39,160 bases of DNA from Blautia sp. (GCA_021772055.1 JAETNR010000043.1:1-39160), one strand, 5' to 3'; shown: positions 16,475 through 25,414, counted from the stretch's first letter. The notes: a model not told the origin generated them from the letters alone. Program-made: numbers and translations.

Positions 16475-18577
16475 TTAATCCTTATGGTGCAGAACCGTCA
16501 CGCTCCATGCAGGCATGTGGATTTTAAGGACTCCTGCAGCAACTGTCATAGGTACCTCTTCATCCGTGAACCCATCTTTATGAGACAAAAGAACTCTCTT
16601 CAGTGTGAATTTTCCCATTCTGCTGATTCCTGCTTTCCAGACATCGATCACTGCATCCCGTTCTTCTTCCCTGTTATTCACCACAACGATCACCTGCTCA
16701 TTGTGGGAGAATCGTCCATAGCAAAGTCCCTGATAATCGTTCCACAAAAACGCCACTGATCCTGTCCGCAGCACTCTGTATTTTTTATGTAGACTGATAG
16801 CAAGCTTATGAAATGCGATCAGGCTTTGGTCCTCATGCCCCCAGGGATAAGTTCTGCGATTATCCGGATCCGTAAACCCGCAGACCCCTGCTTCATCCCC
16901 ATAATACACCGTAGGCGCACCCGGCCAGGTCATCTGGATGGCAACAGCCTCCCGCATCACAGCCACATTAATTCCTTCGGAAGCCGCCTGGGCTCCTGCA
17001 TAGGAAAGCCTTCCTACCCTCCGGTTAGTCCTTGTGAGGAACCTGGAATGATCATGATTGGAAAGCTCGTTCATTGCCGTCTCCAGCGCGGACATGTGCA
17101 GAGAACGCATATGGTTTTTCATGGCTCCGATAAACGCATCACTGTTTCCGTACAAATCCGCCCGGTACTCATCGCTGTGCTTCTCCATTCCTGTCAAAAA
17201 CCAGGTAACCGGCTCCATAAAGGCATCATAGTTCATTACCGTATCCCACTCGTCCCCCAAAAGCCATCCTTCCGGATTGCCGTAATGCTCTGCCAGAATA
17301 ATCGCATTGGGATTTGCTTCCTTCACAGCCCTGCGGAAATCTTTCCAGAACTGATGGTTGAATTCATTACTGTGTCCAAGGTCTGCAGCCACATCCAGCC
17401 GCCACCCGTCCACATAATAAGGAGCAGATACCCATTTGCGGCCGACCTCCAGAATTTTATCATAGAGTTCCCTGGATTCCTCATAGTTTAACTTCGGCAG
17501 GGTATCATGGGTCCACCATCCGTCATAGGAAGTGTTATATGGCCATCCATTCGGATCCCGAAACCGGAAATAGGAGCGGTAAGGGCTGTCCTCCGAAATA
17601 AAGGCGCCCGGCTGATAATCCTTCTGCCCTTCATAGATCCGCTCCCTGTCCATCCATTTATTAAAGGAGCCGCAATGGTTAAACACCCCATCCAGGATGA
17701 TTTTCATGCCTCTCCTGTGAATTTCCTCCGTGAGCTGTGCAAACAATGCATTGCTTGCTTCCAGGTTTTCCAGATTCGTCACCCTCTCAATATACTTCCG
17801 CGCATGGCTGTTATCTCTGTCTCCATTCTGCAGAAGCCCGTCACAGTCCTTCTTAATCACCCCAATATGAGGATCAATGTAATCATAATCCTGGCAGTCA
17901 TATTTATGGTTGCTTGGGGAAACAAATACAGGATTCAGATAAATAACCTCCACCCCCAGTTCCTGAAGGTAATCCAGTTTATCCATAATCCCCTTAAGAT
18001 CTCCGCCGTAAAACTCCCGCACCCCCATCACTTCCGGAGTTTTCTCCCACTGATCCACTTTGACGCTGATATCGCCGATATAAGCGTACTCTCCTGTTTC
18101 CACATCATTGGTCGGATCCCCGTTACAGAAACGATCCACATAAATCTGGTAAATTACCGCCCCTTTCGCCCAGTCCGGTGTTTCATATCCCGGATAAATC
18201 TCAAAATCCAGACGATCCTGTACCTCCATACTTACTCCATGGCAATTGTAATAGCAGGTTACCCATCCATACTTGATTTCAAAATGATAACGGAACACTT
18301 CCGCAGTCATCATAACCTTTGCAGCAAAATAATCAAACCCATTCATGGTCTTGTATATTTTCATTTTCTGCTTTTTCTTACCATAAACCAGATATACAGC
18401 ATCCACATTATTCCGCTGTGTACGAAAACGGATAATCACCACTTCCCCGCTTTTCGGCTCCGCAGGGCTTCTATAATATTCTGTGCCGTCACTAAACAAT
18501 GCATCCTTGTTCAATACAGGACGCATATTCAAAATATACTGCATTTTCTTTATATTATCTACGTTTTCTCGTTCCAT
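16475..18577 (-). CDS. GH13 neopullulanase / cyclomaltodextrinase-type alpha-glycosidase (GH13_20-like)
   Basis: This 700-residue cytoplasmic enzyme should cleave maltodextrins, cyclodextrins or pullulan fragments. An N-terminal beta domain of the CBM34 kind (about 20-130) precedes the barrel, which begins DWAKGAVIYQIYVDRFCNGD (135-154). Region I is GVFNH (297-301). Region II GWRLDVA gives nucleophile D395, region III ILAEHYG gives acid/base E430, and region IV LSNHDHSRF gives D509. There is no signal peptide. I start at the ATG at 18577 because AAGGGGA lies seven bases before it, inside the longer frame that begins at 18595. It has its own promoter and is the only starch-type gene near fba. 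Confidence 0.9.
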   Translation of the reverse strand: MERENVDNIKKMQYILNMRPVLNKDALFSDGTEYYRSPAEPKSGEVVIIRFRTQRNNVDAVYLVYGKKKQKMKIYKTMNGFDYFAAKVMMTAEVFRYHFEIKYGWVTCYYNCHGVSMEVQDRLDFEIYPGYETPDWAKGAVIYQIYVDRFCNGDPTNDVETGEYAYIGDISVKVDQWEKTPEVMGVREFYGGDLKGIMDKLDYLQELGVEVIYLNPVFVSPSNHKYDCQDYDYIDPHIGVIKKDCDGLLQNGDRDNSHARKYIERVTNLENLEASNALFAQLTEEIHRRGMKIILDGVFNHCGSFNKWMDRERIYEGQKDYQPGAFISEDSPYRSYFRFRDPNGWPYNTSYDGWWTHDTLPKLNYEESRELYDKILEVGRKWVSAPYYVDGWRLDVAADLGHSNEFNHQFWKDFRRAVKEANPNAIILAEHYGNPEGWLLGDEWDTVMNYDAFMEPVTWFLTGMEKHSDEYRADLYGNSDAFIGAMKNHMRSLHMSALETAMNELSNHDHSRFLTRTNRRVGRLSYAGAQAASEGINVAVMREAVAIQMTWPGAPTVYYGDEAGVCGFTDPDNRRTYPWGHEDQSLIAFHKLAISLHKKYRVLRTGSVAFLWNDYQGLCYGRFSHNEQVIVVVNNREEERDAVIDVWKAGISRMGKFTLKRVLLSHKDGFTDEEVPMTVAAGVLKIHMPAWSVTVLHHKD

Positions 18578-18604
18578 TGTCTGTCCCCTTTGCATATATA
18601 TTTT

Positions 18605-18633
18605 ATTTTATCTTATTTTGAAAAAAGATACAA
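18605..18633 (-). promoter_or_regulatory. Promoter of the GH13_20 gene
   Basis: Minus strand: -35 TTGTAT (18628-18633), 17-base spacer, -10 TAAAAT (18605-18610), about 27 bases before the start codon. The -35 is preceded by a palindromic ACCGGT core (GTTTACCGGTTGTA), which could be half of a LacI-type operator. That part is speculative. Confidence 0.6.
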
Positions 18634-18655
18634 CCGGTAAACTTTTTTACAAAGT

Positions 18656-18686
18656 AAAAAAGACAGCGGTATAAGCTGTCTTTTTT
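18656..18686. terminator. Bidirectional hairpin terminator
   Basis: A perfect 12-bp stem (18656-18667 with 18675-18686), AAAAAAGACAGC against its complement, around a seven-base loop. It lies between ftsH and the GH13_20 promoter, as a back-up to the larger terminator at 18775. Confidence 0.8.
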
Positions 18687-18774
18687 GGAGAAGGTATTTC
18701 TTCTTATGGGGTGTAGCAAAAACTATATAATGTATTGGGGGGTTTTTACGATGTATATAATAGCATGATGCAAT

Positions 18775-18817
18775 AAAAAAGTGTGCACAAACTTCACAAA
18801 ATTCGGCACACTTTTTT
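18775..18817 (-). terminator. Terminator of the ftsH operon
   Basis: A 12-bp perfect stem (18775-18786 with 18806-18817), core GTGTGC/GCACAC with A6/T6 flanks, and a 19-base loop. It lies 22 bases beyond the ftsH stop codon. Between it and the next terminator (18687-18774) I see nothing. Confidence 0.8.
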
Positions 18818-18839
18818 GTATAAATTGTATGTTACCTTT

Positions 18840-20672
18840 TTATCCTTCGATTTCTTCTGTAGTGAAAAGTGCTTCAAACTCGTCTCTATGCACTTTTTCC
18901 TTTTCCAAAAGCAGTTTTGCGCATTTGTGAAGGACGTCTTCATGCTCCAGAATGATCTGTTTCGCCTGCTGGTGGCATTCCTCAATAATACGGTGGATCT
19001 CGCGGTCGATCTCTTTTGCCACATCCTCGCTGTAGCTTCTTGTATGTGCCAGGTCTCTTCCGATAAATACCTCGTCATCGTCATTTCCGTAGGCGATCAG
19101 CCCGATGTTTTCGGACATGCCGTACTTCATAACCATGGATCTGGCTGTACTGGTGGCACGTTTGATATCATTGGATGCTCCCGTGGTAATATCTTTAAAG
19201 ATGATCTCCTCCGCAGCACGCCCGCCCAGAAGCGTGGTGATTTCCTGCTGCATCTTGCCCTTGGTCAGAAACATCTCGTCACTTTCCGGGAGGGGCATGG
19301 TATATCCTGCTGCTCCCATTCCTGTAGGAATGATGGAAATGGTATATACCGGTTCCATATCCGGAAGCACATGAAAGAGAATGGCATGTCCGGCTTCATG
19401 ATAAGCAGTGATCCGCTTCTCTTTTTCGGAAATCACCTTGCTCTTCTTCTCCGCACCGATTCCGACTTTAATGAATGCCTTCTTAATATCCTGCTGCACA
19501 ATGTAAGCACGATTTTCTTTCGCCGCATAAATGGCAGCCTCGTTGAGAAGATTCTCAAGATCCGCCCCTGTAAATCCGGCAGTGGTCTGTGCGATCTGAT
19601 GAAGATCCACATCCTCGCCCAGAGGCTTCCCGGAAGCATGAACCTTCAGGATTTCTTCCCTACCCTTCACATCCGGCCTGCCTACCCCTACCTTACGGTC
19701 AAAGCGGCCCGGACGGAGAATGGCAGGATCCAGAATATCCACACGGTTGGTGGCAGCCATCACAATGATTCCCTCATTTACTCCAAAGCCATCCATTTCC
19801 ACAAGAAGCTGGTTCAGAGTCTGTTCACGTTCATCATGGCCTCCACCCATACCGGTTCCACGCTGCCTTGCCACAGCATCGATTTCATCAATAAAAATAA
19901 TACAGGGCGCATGCCTCTTCCCCTCTTCAAAGAGGTCGCGGACACGGGATGCACCTACACCTACAAACATTTCCACAAAATCAGAACCGGAAATAGAGAA
20001 GAAGGGAACGCCGGCTTCCCCGGCCACAGCCTTTGCAAGCAATGTCTTTCCTGTTCCGGGAGGTCCTACCAAAAGAACGCCTTTGGGGATTCTGGCTCCT
20101 ACGCCTGTATATTTCTGTGGTGCTTTTAAGAAATCCACCACTTCCTCCAGATCCTCTTTTTCTTCCTGAAGGCCTGCCACATTCTGAAAAGTCACCTTCT
20201 TTTCATCCGGCATGGTCATCCTGGCACGGCTCTTGCCGAAGTTCATCATCTTGGCATTGCCGCCACCCCCTCCGGCCATCTGCCTGTTCATCATAAAAAC
20301 AAGGAACAGAACCAGACCGCAGGTAAGGATAATGGGAAGCAGTGTCGTAAGGAACACATTTTCCTGGGGAACGTTATCCACCATGGTAAGGATGTCCTTT
20401 TCCCGCAGGAATTTCTCCACCTCTGTCACATCTGTTACATAAATCTTTTTTCTTCCTTCCCCCTGAAGCTCCACTATGACCGCACCGGTCGGAACCTCAC
20501 GGTTGGGATAAATTTCCGCAGACAATACTCTTCCGTCTGCTGCTGCCTGCTCCAGTGCATCCAGAGTATAATCACTCTGTCCTTTTACCTGATTGTTCAG
20601 ATACAGATATCCCACGACCAGCATAATCACCAGCACTGCATACAGGCCAATTCTGCCTGACTGTTTATTCAC
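18840..20672 (-). CDS. ftsH: ATP-dependent membrane zinc metalloprotease FtsH
   Basis: Membrane-anchored AAA+ protease that degrades misfolded membrane proteins and short-lived regulators; in Bacillus it is also needed for sporulation. The 610 residues show two membrane segments (about 8-25 and 108-127) around an extracytoplasmic domain, Walker A GPPGTGKT (203-210), Walker [10 protein letters not shown] (257-265), the pore motif FVGVGAS, the second-region-of-homology arginines in RPGRFDR, and the zinc site HEAGH (425-429). The start is GTG at 20672 with AAAGGAG about ten bases upstream. It is the last gene of the spoIIE-tilS-hpt-ftsH block, an order shared with Bacillus, and is followed by strong terminators. 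Confidence 0.97.
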   Translation of the reverse strand: MNKQSGRIGLYAVLVIMLVVGYLYLNNQVKGQSDYTLDALEQAAADGRVLSAEIYPNREVPTGAVIVELQGEGRKKIYVTDVTEVEKFLREKDILTMVDNVPQENVFLTTLLPIILTCGLVLFLVFMMNRQMAGGGGGNAKMMNFGKSRARMTMPDEKKVTFQNVAGLQEEKEDLEEVVDFLKAPQKYTGVGARIPKGVLLVGPPGTGKTLLAKAVAGEAGVPFFSISGSDFVEMFVGVGASRVRDLFEEGKRHAPCIIFIDEIDAVARQRGTGMGGGHDEREQTLNQLLVEMDGFGVNEGIIVMAATNRVDILDPAILRPGRFDRKVGVGRPDVKGREEILKVHASGKPLGEDVDLHQIAQTTAGFTGADLENLLNEAAIYAAKENRAYIVQQDIKKAFIKVGIGAEKKSKVISEKEKRITAYHEAGHAILFHVLPDMEPVYTISIIPTGMGAAGYTMPLPESDEMFLTKGKMQQEITTLLGGRAAEEIIFKDITTGASNDIKRATSTARSMVMKYGMSENIGLIAYGNDDDEVFIGRDLAHTRSYSEDVAKEIDREIHRIIEECHQQAKQIILEHEDVLHKCAKLLLEKEKVHRDEFEALFTTEEIEG

Positions 20673-20764
20673 GAAAATAAATCTCCTTTCTGTCCGTCTG
20701 TAGCCGGCATGTACTTCCCGGCCGCTGCTTATCTGCTCTCACTGCCAAAGAGGCCCGGAGAGCA

Positions 20765-21298
20765 TCATTCTTCTTCCAGTTCTACTACACCGATAAACGG
20801 AAGATTTCTATATTTCTGCGCGTAATCAAGACCATATCCTACCACAAACTCATCCGGAATGTTGAAGCAGCTGTAATCCACAACAACATCCTTCTTTACC
20901 CTGCGCTCCGGCTTGTCCAAAAGGGTGCACAGATGAATACTGTTTGGTTTCCGTCCTTTCAGGATCTCGATCAGATAACTTAATGTCCTTCCGGAATCAA
21001 TAATATCCTCTACAATGAGCACATCCTTTCCTTCCAAAGGCTGATCCAGATCCTTCACGATTTTTACCACACCGCTTGACTTCGTATCATCTCCATAGCT
21101 GGAAACAGACATAAAATCCAGCGATACCGGAACCGTGATTCTCTTGGCAAGCTCACAGGTAAAGAATACCCCGCCCTTAAGCACACAGATCAAATGAATT
21201 GCTTTGCCCGCATAATCTTTGCTGATCCTCGCGGCAATTTCCCTGATTCTTGCATCAACTTCTTCTTCGCTGATTAAAACCCTGATTTTTTCACTCAT
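20765..21298 (-). CDS. hpt: Hypoxanthine-guanine phosphoribosyltransferase
   Basis: Purine salvage enzyme that transfers phosphoribose from PRPP to hypoxanthine or guanine, giving IMP or GMP. The 177 residues are the normal size. The PRPP-binding loop VLIVEDIIDSGRTL is clear (about 93-106), as are the LKGGVFF loop and the C-terminal FVVGYGLDY purine-site motif. The gene overlaps the 3' end of tilS by eight bases, and its AAGGAGG lies inside tilS, so the two are coupled. This tilS-hpt-ftsH order is conserved across Firmicutes. Intergenic 20673-20764 holds a GC-rich inverted repeat but no clear promoter. Confidence 0.96.
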   Translation of the reverse strand: MSEKIRVLISEEEVDARIREIAARISKDYAGKAIHLICVLKGGVFFTCELAKRITVPVSLDFMSVSSYGDDTKSSGVVKIVKDLDQPLEGKDVLIVEDIIDSGRTLSYLIEILKGRKPNSIHLCTLLDKPERRVKKDVVVDYSCFNIPDEFVVGYGLDYAQKYRNLPFIGVVELEEE

Positions 21299-22682
21299 CC
21301 TGAGTTCCTCCTTGGTATCTTACTTCCAGTACCCGTTTCGTATTCGGGGTGATCTTGTATTTTCCGCTGATCCGTCCGCCAACCATCCAGAGCACCTCAT
21401 TCCCGCATAAGACAAGTGGAATCTTTTCCCTCTGTTCTTCGGGAATTTTGTCATCAATCATGCACCTGCGGATCTTCTTGCGGGCGCCGTCTTCATTGAT
21501 AAACAGGTAGTCTCCGGGTTTTCTTGTCCGGACAGACAGATTATCCTCTATTCTATCATAATCCAACCATTTCGTATACTTTTTTTCGGAAATCTTCTGC
21601 CCAAAATAAGAAAATATTTCCGTACAAAAATCCCCCAAAGGGCAATGAAGCGTTCCGGGAATGGCCAGTTTCCAGGATTCCTCCATCGTTTCGGCTGTTT
21701 CCCTGATCTGTCCCTGTCTGATACGAACTCCCCCATATTCCCTGCGGGCCCTTAATTGATAGGGAAGCAGGACCCTCCTGCCTGTCTGTTTTTCCCAAAG
21801 CCCCAGCACCTGTTGTATATGAACAGCACTGATATCCTTTCTCTTTCCGGCTAAGCGCACAAAGGCTTCCAGCACCCCATAGCTTTGAAGGATCGGCTCT
21901 TCCTGAAAAAATTCCCCACTTAGAAGAAAACTTCCGTCCTCCTGACGGAATCCTTCCAGCAGTTTATCTGCACATTTTCCGAGAAATGCGTCTGCCTGGG
22001 CAAGCATGTCTCCTGCCAGTGCCATATGGGCCACCGCCCCCGGGTTGATCTCCTCCTCCAGAAGAGGCAGAATATGATGGCGGATCCGGTTTCTGGTATA
22101 ATCATCCTCAAGATTGCTGCTGTCTGTTGCGTAAGGAATCTTCTTCTCCTTTAAATAATGGTCAATCTCCCTCCGTTCTAAACATAAAACAGGGCGTATG
22201 ATGTTCTCATTTACCGGCCTGATGCCTGCAAGCCCCCGAAGCCCTGTGCCTCTTGCCAGATTGTGGAGCATGGTTTCCGCCAGGTCATTCCGGTTGTGGG
22301 CAAGCGCCACCAAGGTCTCTTTTTCAAGCCGCTTTTGCTCCTCCATAAAGGCCTGTCTGCGGACGACCCTCCCGGCTTCTTCCAGTCCAAGCTTCCACTC
22401 TTCTGCAAGCTTTGGTACAGAAAACCGATAAACCCGGAATGGAATGCCTGCCTCTATGCAAAACTCCTTTGCCAGTTCCATATCCCGGTTCGCTTCCGCT
22501 CCCCGGATGCCATGATGTACATGAACCGCCTCCAGAAAAAAATCCAGTTCCCCGGAAAGTCTCCAAAGGATATGAAGCATAGCCATGGAATCCCCTCCGC
22601 CGGACACCCCCGCAAGGACCCGGTCTCCGGCTTTCAGCATCTGGTTGTCCCTTATATACTTTCTCACTTTTTCATATATCAT
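21291..22682 (-). CDS. tilS: tRNA(Ile)-lysidine synthetase
   Basis: TilS attaches lysine to C34 of the CAU-anticodon isoleucine tRNA so that it reads AUA. It is an essential N-type ATP pyrophosphatase. The PP-loop GVSGGGDSM starts near residue 25; VHVHHGIRG, HNRNDLAETMLHNLARGTG and GIRPVNENIIRPVL follow as in the family. The C-terminal domain ends with the usual DRIEDNLSVRTRKPGDYL and KIRRCMIDDKIPEEQR stretches. I use the ATG at 22682 (463 residues), which has AAGGACGG upstream. A GTG at 22733 would overlap spoIIE and has no good ribosome site. The SGGGDS form, with Gly for the usual Lys/Thr in SGG(K/T)DS, is seen in some clostridial proteins. Confidence 0.95.
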   Translation of the reverse strand: MIYEKVRKYIRDNQMLKAGDRVLAGVSGGGDSMAMLHILWRLSGELDFFLEAVHVHHGIRGAEANRDMELAKEFCIEAGIPFRVYRFSVPKLAEEWKLGLEEAGRVVRRQAFMEEQKRLEKETLVALAHNRNDLAETMLHNLARGTGLRGLAGIRPVNENIIRPVLCLERREIDHYLKEKKIPYATDSSNLEDDYTRNRIRHHILPLLEEEINPGAVAHMALAGDMLAQADAFLGKCADKLLEGFRQEDGSFLLSGEFFQEEPILQSYGVLEAFVRLAGKRKDISAVHIQQVLGLWEKQTGRRVLLPYQLRARREYGGVRIRQGQIRETAETMEESWKLAIPGTLHCPLGDFCTEIFSYFGQKISEKKYTKWLDYDRIEDNLSVRTRKPGDYLFINEDGARKKIRRCMIDDKIPEEQREKIPLVLCGNEVLWMVGGRISGKYKITPNTKRVLEVRYQGGTQDE

Positions 22683-22720
22683 ATTCCGTCCTTCAGCCTT
22701 TTTACAGGCTGCTTTATCCT

Positions 22721-24214
22721 TTATTTTTTCCACATTCCCGCTACCAGAACGGTCATATCATCTCTTGCACGGTAATCACTGTAGCCAAGGACTCTTTCCA
22801 GGATTCCCCGGCTGATCTCTTTCGGAGTCTCTTCCTGCACATCCATAATGATCTCCTTCATGGTCTCTTCTTCCCTGTCTAAGGGGAGGGCATCCAGTAC
22901 GCCGTCTGTCATCATGATCAGATAATCCCCATGGTAAAGCTTTTTGGAAGCAGTATCAAAATCCATCTTCTGCACAAGTCCTGCTGCCAGGCTCTCCGAA
23001 GAGATTGCTTCCACCCAGTGATCCCGTTTGATGAAAGTAGCCGAAGCGCCCGCCTTTAAAAAATTACAGATTCCTGTATAAAGATCCACTGCACAGATAT
23101 CCACAGTGGAGAACATTCCCTCTCTTCCATTCAGCACGAGGGCGGAATTCACCATCCGCGCTGCTGTCTCCTGGGAAAAACCGGATTCCAGGAATTGCTC
23201 CAGAAGTTCCACCACCACTTCACTTTCCCGGCAGGCTTCCATTCCGGAGCCCATTCCGTCTGACAGGCACATGACAAACCTGCCCCCGTCCTCCCGATGA
23301 AAAATATAATTGTCCCCGGAAACCTTCTCTTCCTCCCTGGTAAGCCTGGCTGCTCCGTAAAGCACCTGATAGCTTACATCCTCCACAAAATGAACAGTAT
23401 GATACTCCCCGTTCACAATACAGCGGCTTCCCTGGGAGGGCGTCATGGAACAGCCGCAGATTTCTGATAATATCTGGGAAACTTCATTCATGGAAATGCA
23501 CTGCCCGCTTCTTGCACGCATGGACAAAAACACCTGCCGTCTTCCCTCCACCTTGTCCATCACCCAGGCATCTTTTAAGATCACGTGACGCTTTTTCAGC
23601 CCCTTCTGAAGATCTTCCCTGAATTGATGGGCAGCGGGGCTAATATCGTAAAGATCCTCAGCCACCATTTCCATGATTCTGGATATCTCCGTAAGCTGCT
23701 GTGCCACGGCAAGGCGGCTTTCGATCATCTTATTATCCCAGATCAGGTTCTGCTTTTCCCTGCGAAAGCACTGATTCAGATACTCAAGGTACTGCCCTGC
23801 CCTCCCGCAGACGCTCATCCAGTCAATACGGATCTGGCGGATATTCTCTTCATTTCCTTCCTCCAGAGCGCGAATCACGGCTTCTCCGCCCTGGCACATT
23901 ACCTTCTTGTGCTCTCCCCAGCACAGCTCCCGCTGATAGCATCCGCTGCACACCTGTTCCCTGACATCCGAAAGGATCTGTTCCACCTGTCCGCCGCTTA
24001 AATAATCCTTTCGATACGGCATACCATAAAAAGTATCCGCCAGCTTCTGAAAAGATGCTGCATAGCGCTGCACCTTTTCTTTCTGGGGATGACTCTCTCC
24101 CAGAGGGAGCAGTTCCTCTGTCTTCGGCTTCTTCCCTGCCAAAATAGTTTTTGCCATGTCCCGTAGCATCAGCAGCACGCTGATAACGAGCATGGCAATC
24201 ATCCATTCCTGCAT
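22721..24214 (-). CDS. spoIIE: SpoIIE-type PP2C serine phosphatase, short form
   Basis: SpoIIE dephosphorylates SpoIIAA and thereby frees sigma-F in the forespore. This 497-residue protein has one N-terminal membrane helix (about 5-20) where the Bacillus protein has ten. A central region follows with Cys89, Cys92, Cys98 and Cys107 (VCSGCYQRELCWGEH). The C-terminal PP2C domain (about 270-497) has the metal-site motifs CLSDGMGSG, MTDGVLDAL and ARDDMTVLV. The ATG at 24214 follows GGGGAGGGGAG. The neighbourhood (divIC and yabPQ upstream, tilS-hpt-ftsH downstream) matches the Bacillus spoIIE locus, and the promoter is of the Spo0A type. Together these make SpoIIE more likely than another PP2C regulator. 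Confidence 0.88.
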   Translation of the reverse strand: MQEWMIAMLVISVLLMLRDMAKTILAGKKPKTEELLPLGESHPQKEKVQRYAASFQKLADTFYGMPYRKDYLSGGQVEQILSDVREQVCSGCYQRELCWGEHKKVMCQGGEAVIRALEEGNEENIRQIRIDWMSVCGRAGQYLEYLNQCFRREKQNLIWDNKMIESRLAVAQQLTEISRIMEMVAEDLYDISPAAHQFREDLQKGLKKRHVILKDAWVMDKVEGRRQVFLSMRARSGQCISMNEVSQILSEICGCSMTPSQGSRCIVNGEYHTVHFVEDVSYQVLYGAARLTREEEKVSGDNYIFHREDGGRFVMCLSDGMGSGMEACRESEVVVELLEQFLESGFSQETAARMVNSALVLNGREGMFSTVDICAVDLYTGICNFLKAGASATFIKRDHWVEAISSESLAAGLVQKMDFDTASKKLYHGDYLIMMTDGVLDALPLDREEETMKEIIMDVQEETPKEISRGILERVLGYSDYRARDDMTVLVAGMWKK

Positions 24215-24250
24215 ATTCTCCCCTCCCCTTAATGTCCTCATTAAGTGGTT

Positions 24251-24318
24251 ATTATAAGGGGCTTCTTCTGAAATATCTGTCAAACACAGGCGAAGAAAAC
24301 CAAAAAGTTTTCGTCAAA
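24251..24318 (-). promoter_or_regulatory. spoIIE promoter: sigma-A elements 21 bases apart, with Spo0A-box-like sites
   Basis: Minus strand: perfect -35 TTGACA (24278-24283) and perfect -10 TATAAT (24251-24256) with a 21-base spacer, too long for ordinary sigma-A use. The Bacillus spoIIE and spoIIG promoters share this long spacing and are switched on by Spo0A~P bound over the -35. Plus-strand words TCTGTCAAA (24276-24284) and TTCGTCAAA (24310-24318) each match the 0A box TTTGTCRAA at eight of nine positions. One overlaps the -35 and the other lies about 27 bases upstream. Confidence 0.75.
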
Positions 24319-24338
24319 ATAAGACTTGTTCCGTATTT

Positions 24339-24650
24339 CTATTTCTTTTCCTCAAAGACGATCTCGTGATCTTTCACAAGGCCAAGCCTGTTTCTGGCAA
24401 CCTCTTCCACATAAGCATCCGTCTCCATGTACTTCTTCTTCTCTTCGATCTCTTCTGTACGAGCCTTCTCCTCTTCGATGGATTCCTCCAGGGAAGCTGC
24501 TCTTGCATTATAATATGCAACACGGTTCTCAAGGCTTTTGCTCTCTTTGTAGGTCACGCCAAGCAATATAAAGGCAACAATGGCAATGGCGGCCATACCG
24601 GGACGGTTATTCGATATTCTGTTGGCCTTTCCTTTTTTTGAACTTTTCAA
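24339..24650 (-). CDS. divIC: Septum formation initiator, DivIC/FtsL family
   Basis: Small bitopic cell-division protein that links FtsL and FtsB-type partners in the septal complex. The 103 residues comprise a short basic cytoplasmic tail, one membrane helix (about 19-35, GMAAIAIVAFILLGV) and a heptad-rich coiled coil (ESKSLENRVAYYNARAASLE onward). The terminal VARNRLGLVKDHEIVF is the DivIC-type end motif. The start codon is TTG at 24650, preceded by AGGAG with an eight-base gap; the first ATG would fall in the membrane helix. The gene overlaps the 3' end of yabQ by 44 bases in another frame, so expression is coupled. Confidence 0.9.
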   Translation of the reverse strand: MKSSKKGKANRISNNRPGMAAIAIVAFILLGVTYKESKSLENRVAYYNARAASLEESIEEEKARTEEIEEKKKYMETDAYVEEVARNRLGLVKDHEIVFEEKK

Positions 24651-25098
24651 CTTGCTTGCTCCTCTTCATCCGCAGAACCCGCGCTTTTTTCTTCTGGTCT
24701 GCGTAAATCGCAAACTTATACCTATAAATTCTACATCTTCTGACGAGAAATAGCAACCGCTTTGTTGAAATTTTTACAAAAACTACCGGAATTCCTAAAA
24801 TTGCAGTTGCACCCCTGATAAAGAGGGGGCTGACCGTATTGCCGCAAAGGACAGCGCCAAGAATCATTCCTAAAAATAAAAAACTCCGCAGAATTCCCTG
24901 GTTTGTACAGTAAACCCCGGAGAACATCATAAGCGCTGCTAAAAGCCAAAAAAGCAGGTCTTCCGCTGCCACAGCGATGGGATGGTGCGGAAGTACCCTT
25001 CGAAAAGCGATCAAAAGATCATAGCACAGGATCAGAACTGCCCCAAGTCCCGCTGCTTTCACAAAAAGCAGGGTTTCAAAATGCATATAACTGCTCAT
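24607..25098 (-). CDS. yabQ: Spore cortex biosynthesis membrane protein YabQ
   Basis: YabQ is a mother-cell membrane protein required for spore cortex formation in Bacillus. This 163-residue version has four hydrophobic stretches (about 8-30, 44-60, 68-82 and 92-107). A strongly basic tail (RRCRIYRYKFAIYADQKKKA, then RMKRSKQVEKFKKRKG) follows. Recognition rests on size, topology and the yabP-yabQ-divIC order rather than on a catalytic motif. It starts at 25098, three bases after the yabP stop, without a clear ribosome site of its own, so it depends on coupling to yabP. Confidence 0.85.
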   Translation of the reverse strand: MSSYMHFETLLFVKAAGLGAVLILCYDLLIAFRRVLPHHPIAVAAEDLLFWLLAALMMFSGVYCTNQGILRSFLFLGMILGAVLCGNTVSPLFIRGATAILGIPVVFVKISTKRLLFLVRRCRIYRYKFAIYADQKKKARVLRMKRSKQVEKFKKRKGQQNIE

Positions 25099-25101
25099 AA
25101 C

Positions 25102-25383
25102 TTAACGAAACATCCGTTTCAGAAAGGATTCCTCTTTTTTCATCGCACCCTTGGCTGTATAGAGCAGGCTGTCAACCTTTCCCTCCAGCTCCAGCTCGCC
25201 CTTTTCCACATTTAAAGAGGTAATATGCAGATTTTCCCCTTTTATCAGCAGTTTTCCCGCTTCTGTCTGCGCCTGAATCTTTTCCGCGTCAAAATCCTCC
25301 ACGTCCAGAACTCCTGTAATGGTTCCACGTGCACGGTTATCCAGAACAAGTTTATGGCTCGCTGTTGTTTTTCTTTCTTCCAA
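25102..25383 (-). CDS. yabP: Sporulation protein YabP
   Basis: YabP is a small spore-morphogenesis protein related to YqfC that is made in the mother cell. The core RGTITGVLDVEDFD, LLIKGENLHI and LNVEKGELELEGKVDSL matches the YabP pattern of ITGV, RGQNL and GRV segments. I place the start at TTG 25383 because TGGAGG lies six bases before it, giving 93 residues against about 100 in Bacillus. An in-frame GTG at 25410 would put that ribosome site inside the gene. A sigma-E-like promoter precedes it. It begins the yabP-yabQ-divIC unit. Confidence 0.9.
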   Translation of the reverse strand: MEERKTTASHKLVLDNRARGTITGVLDVEDFDAEKIQAQTEAGKLLIKGENLHITSLNVEKGELELEGKVDSLLYTAKGAMKKEESFLKRMFR

Positions 25384-25414
25384 TGCAAACCTCCAGGGGA
25401 TATATTCCACTGTT

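Noticed and set aside
17507..18640. A 377-codon plus-strand open frame
   Set aside because: Antisense to the GH13_20 gene and across its promoter; no recognisable protein.
18783..20129. A 448-codon plus-strand open frame
   Set aside because: Antisense to ftsH, whose motifs are complete; the frame is a by-product of its codon use.
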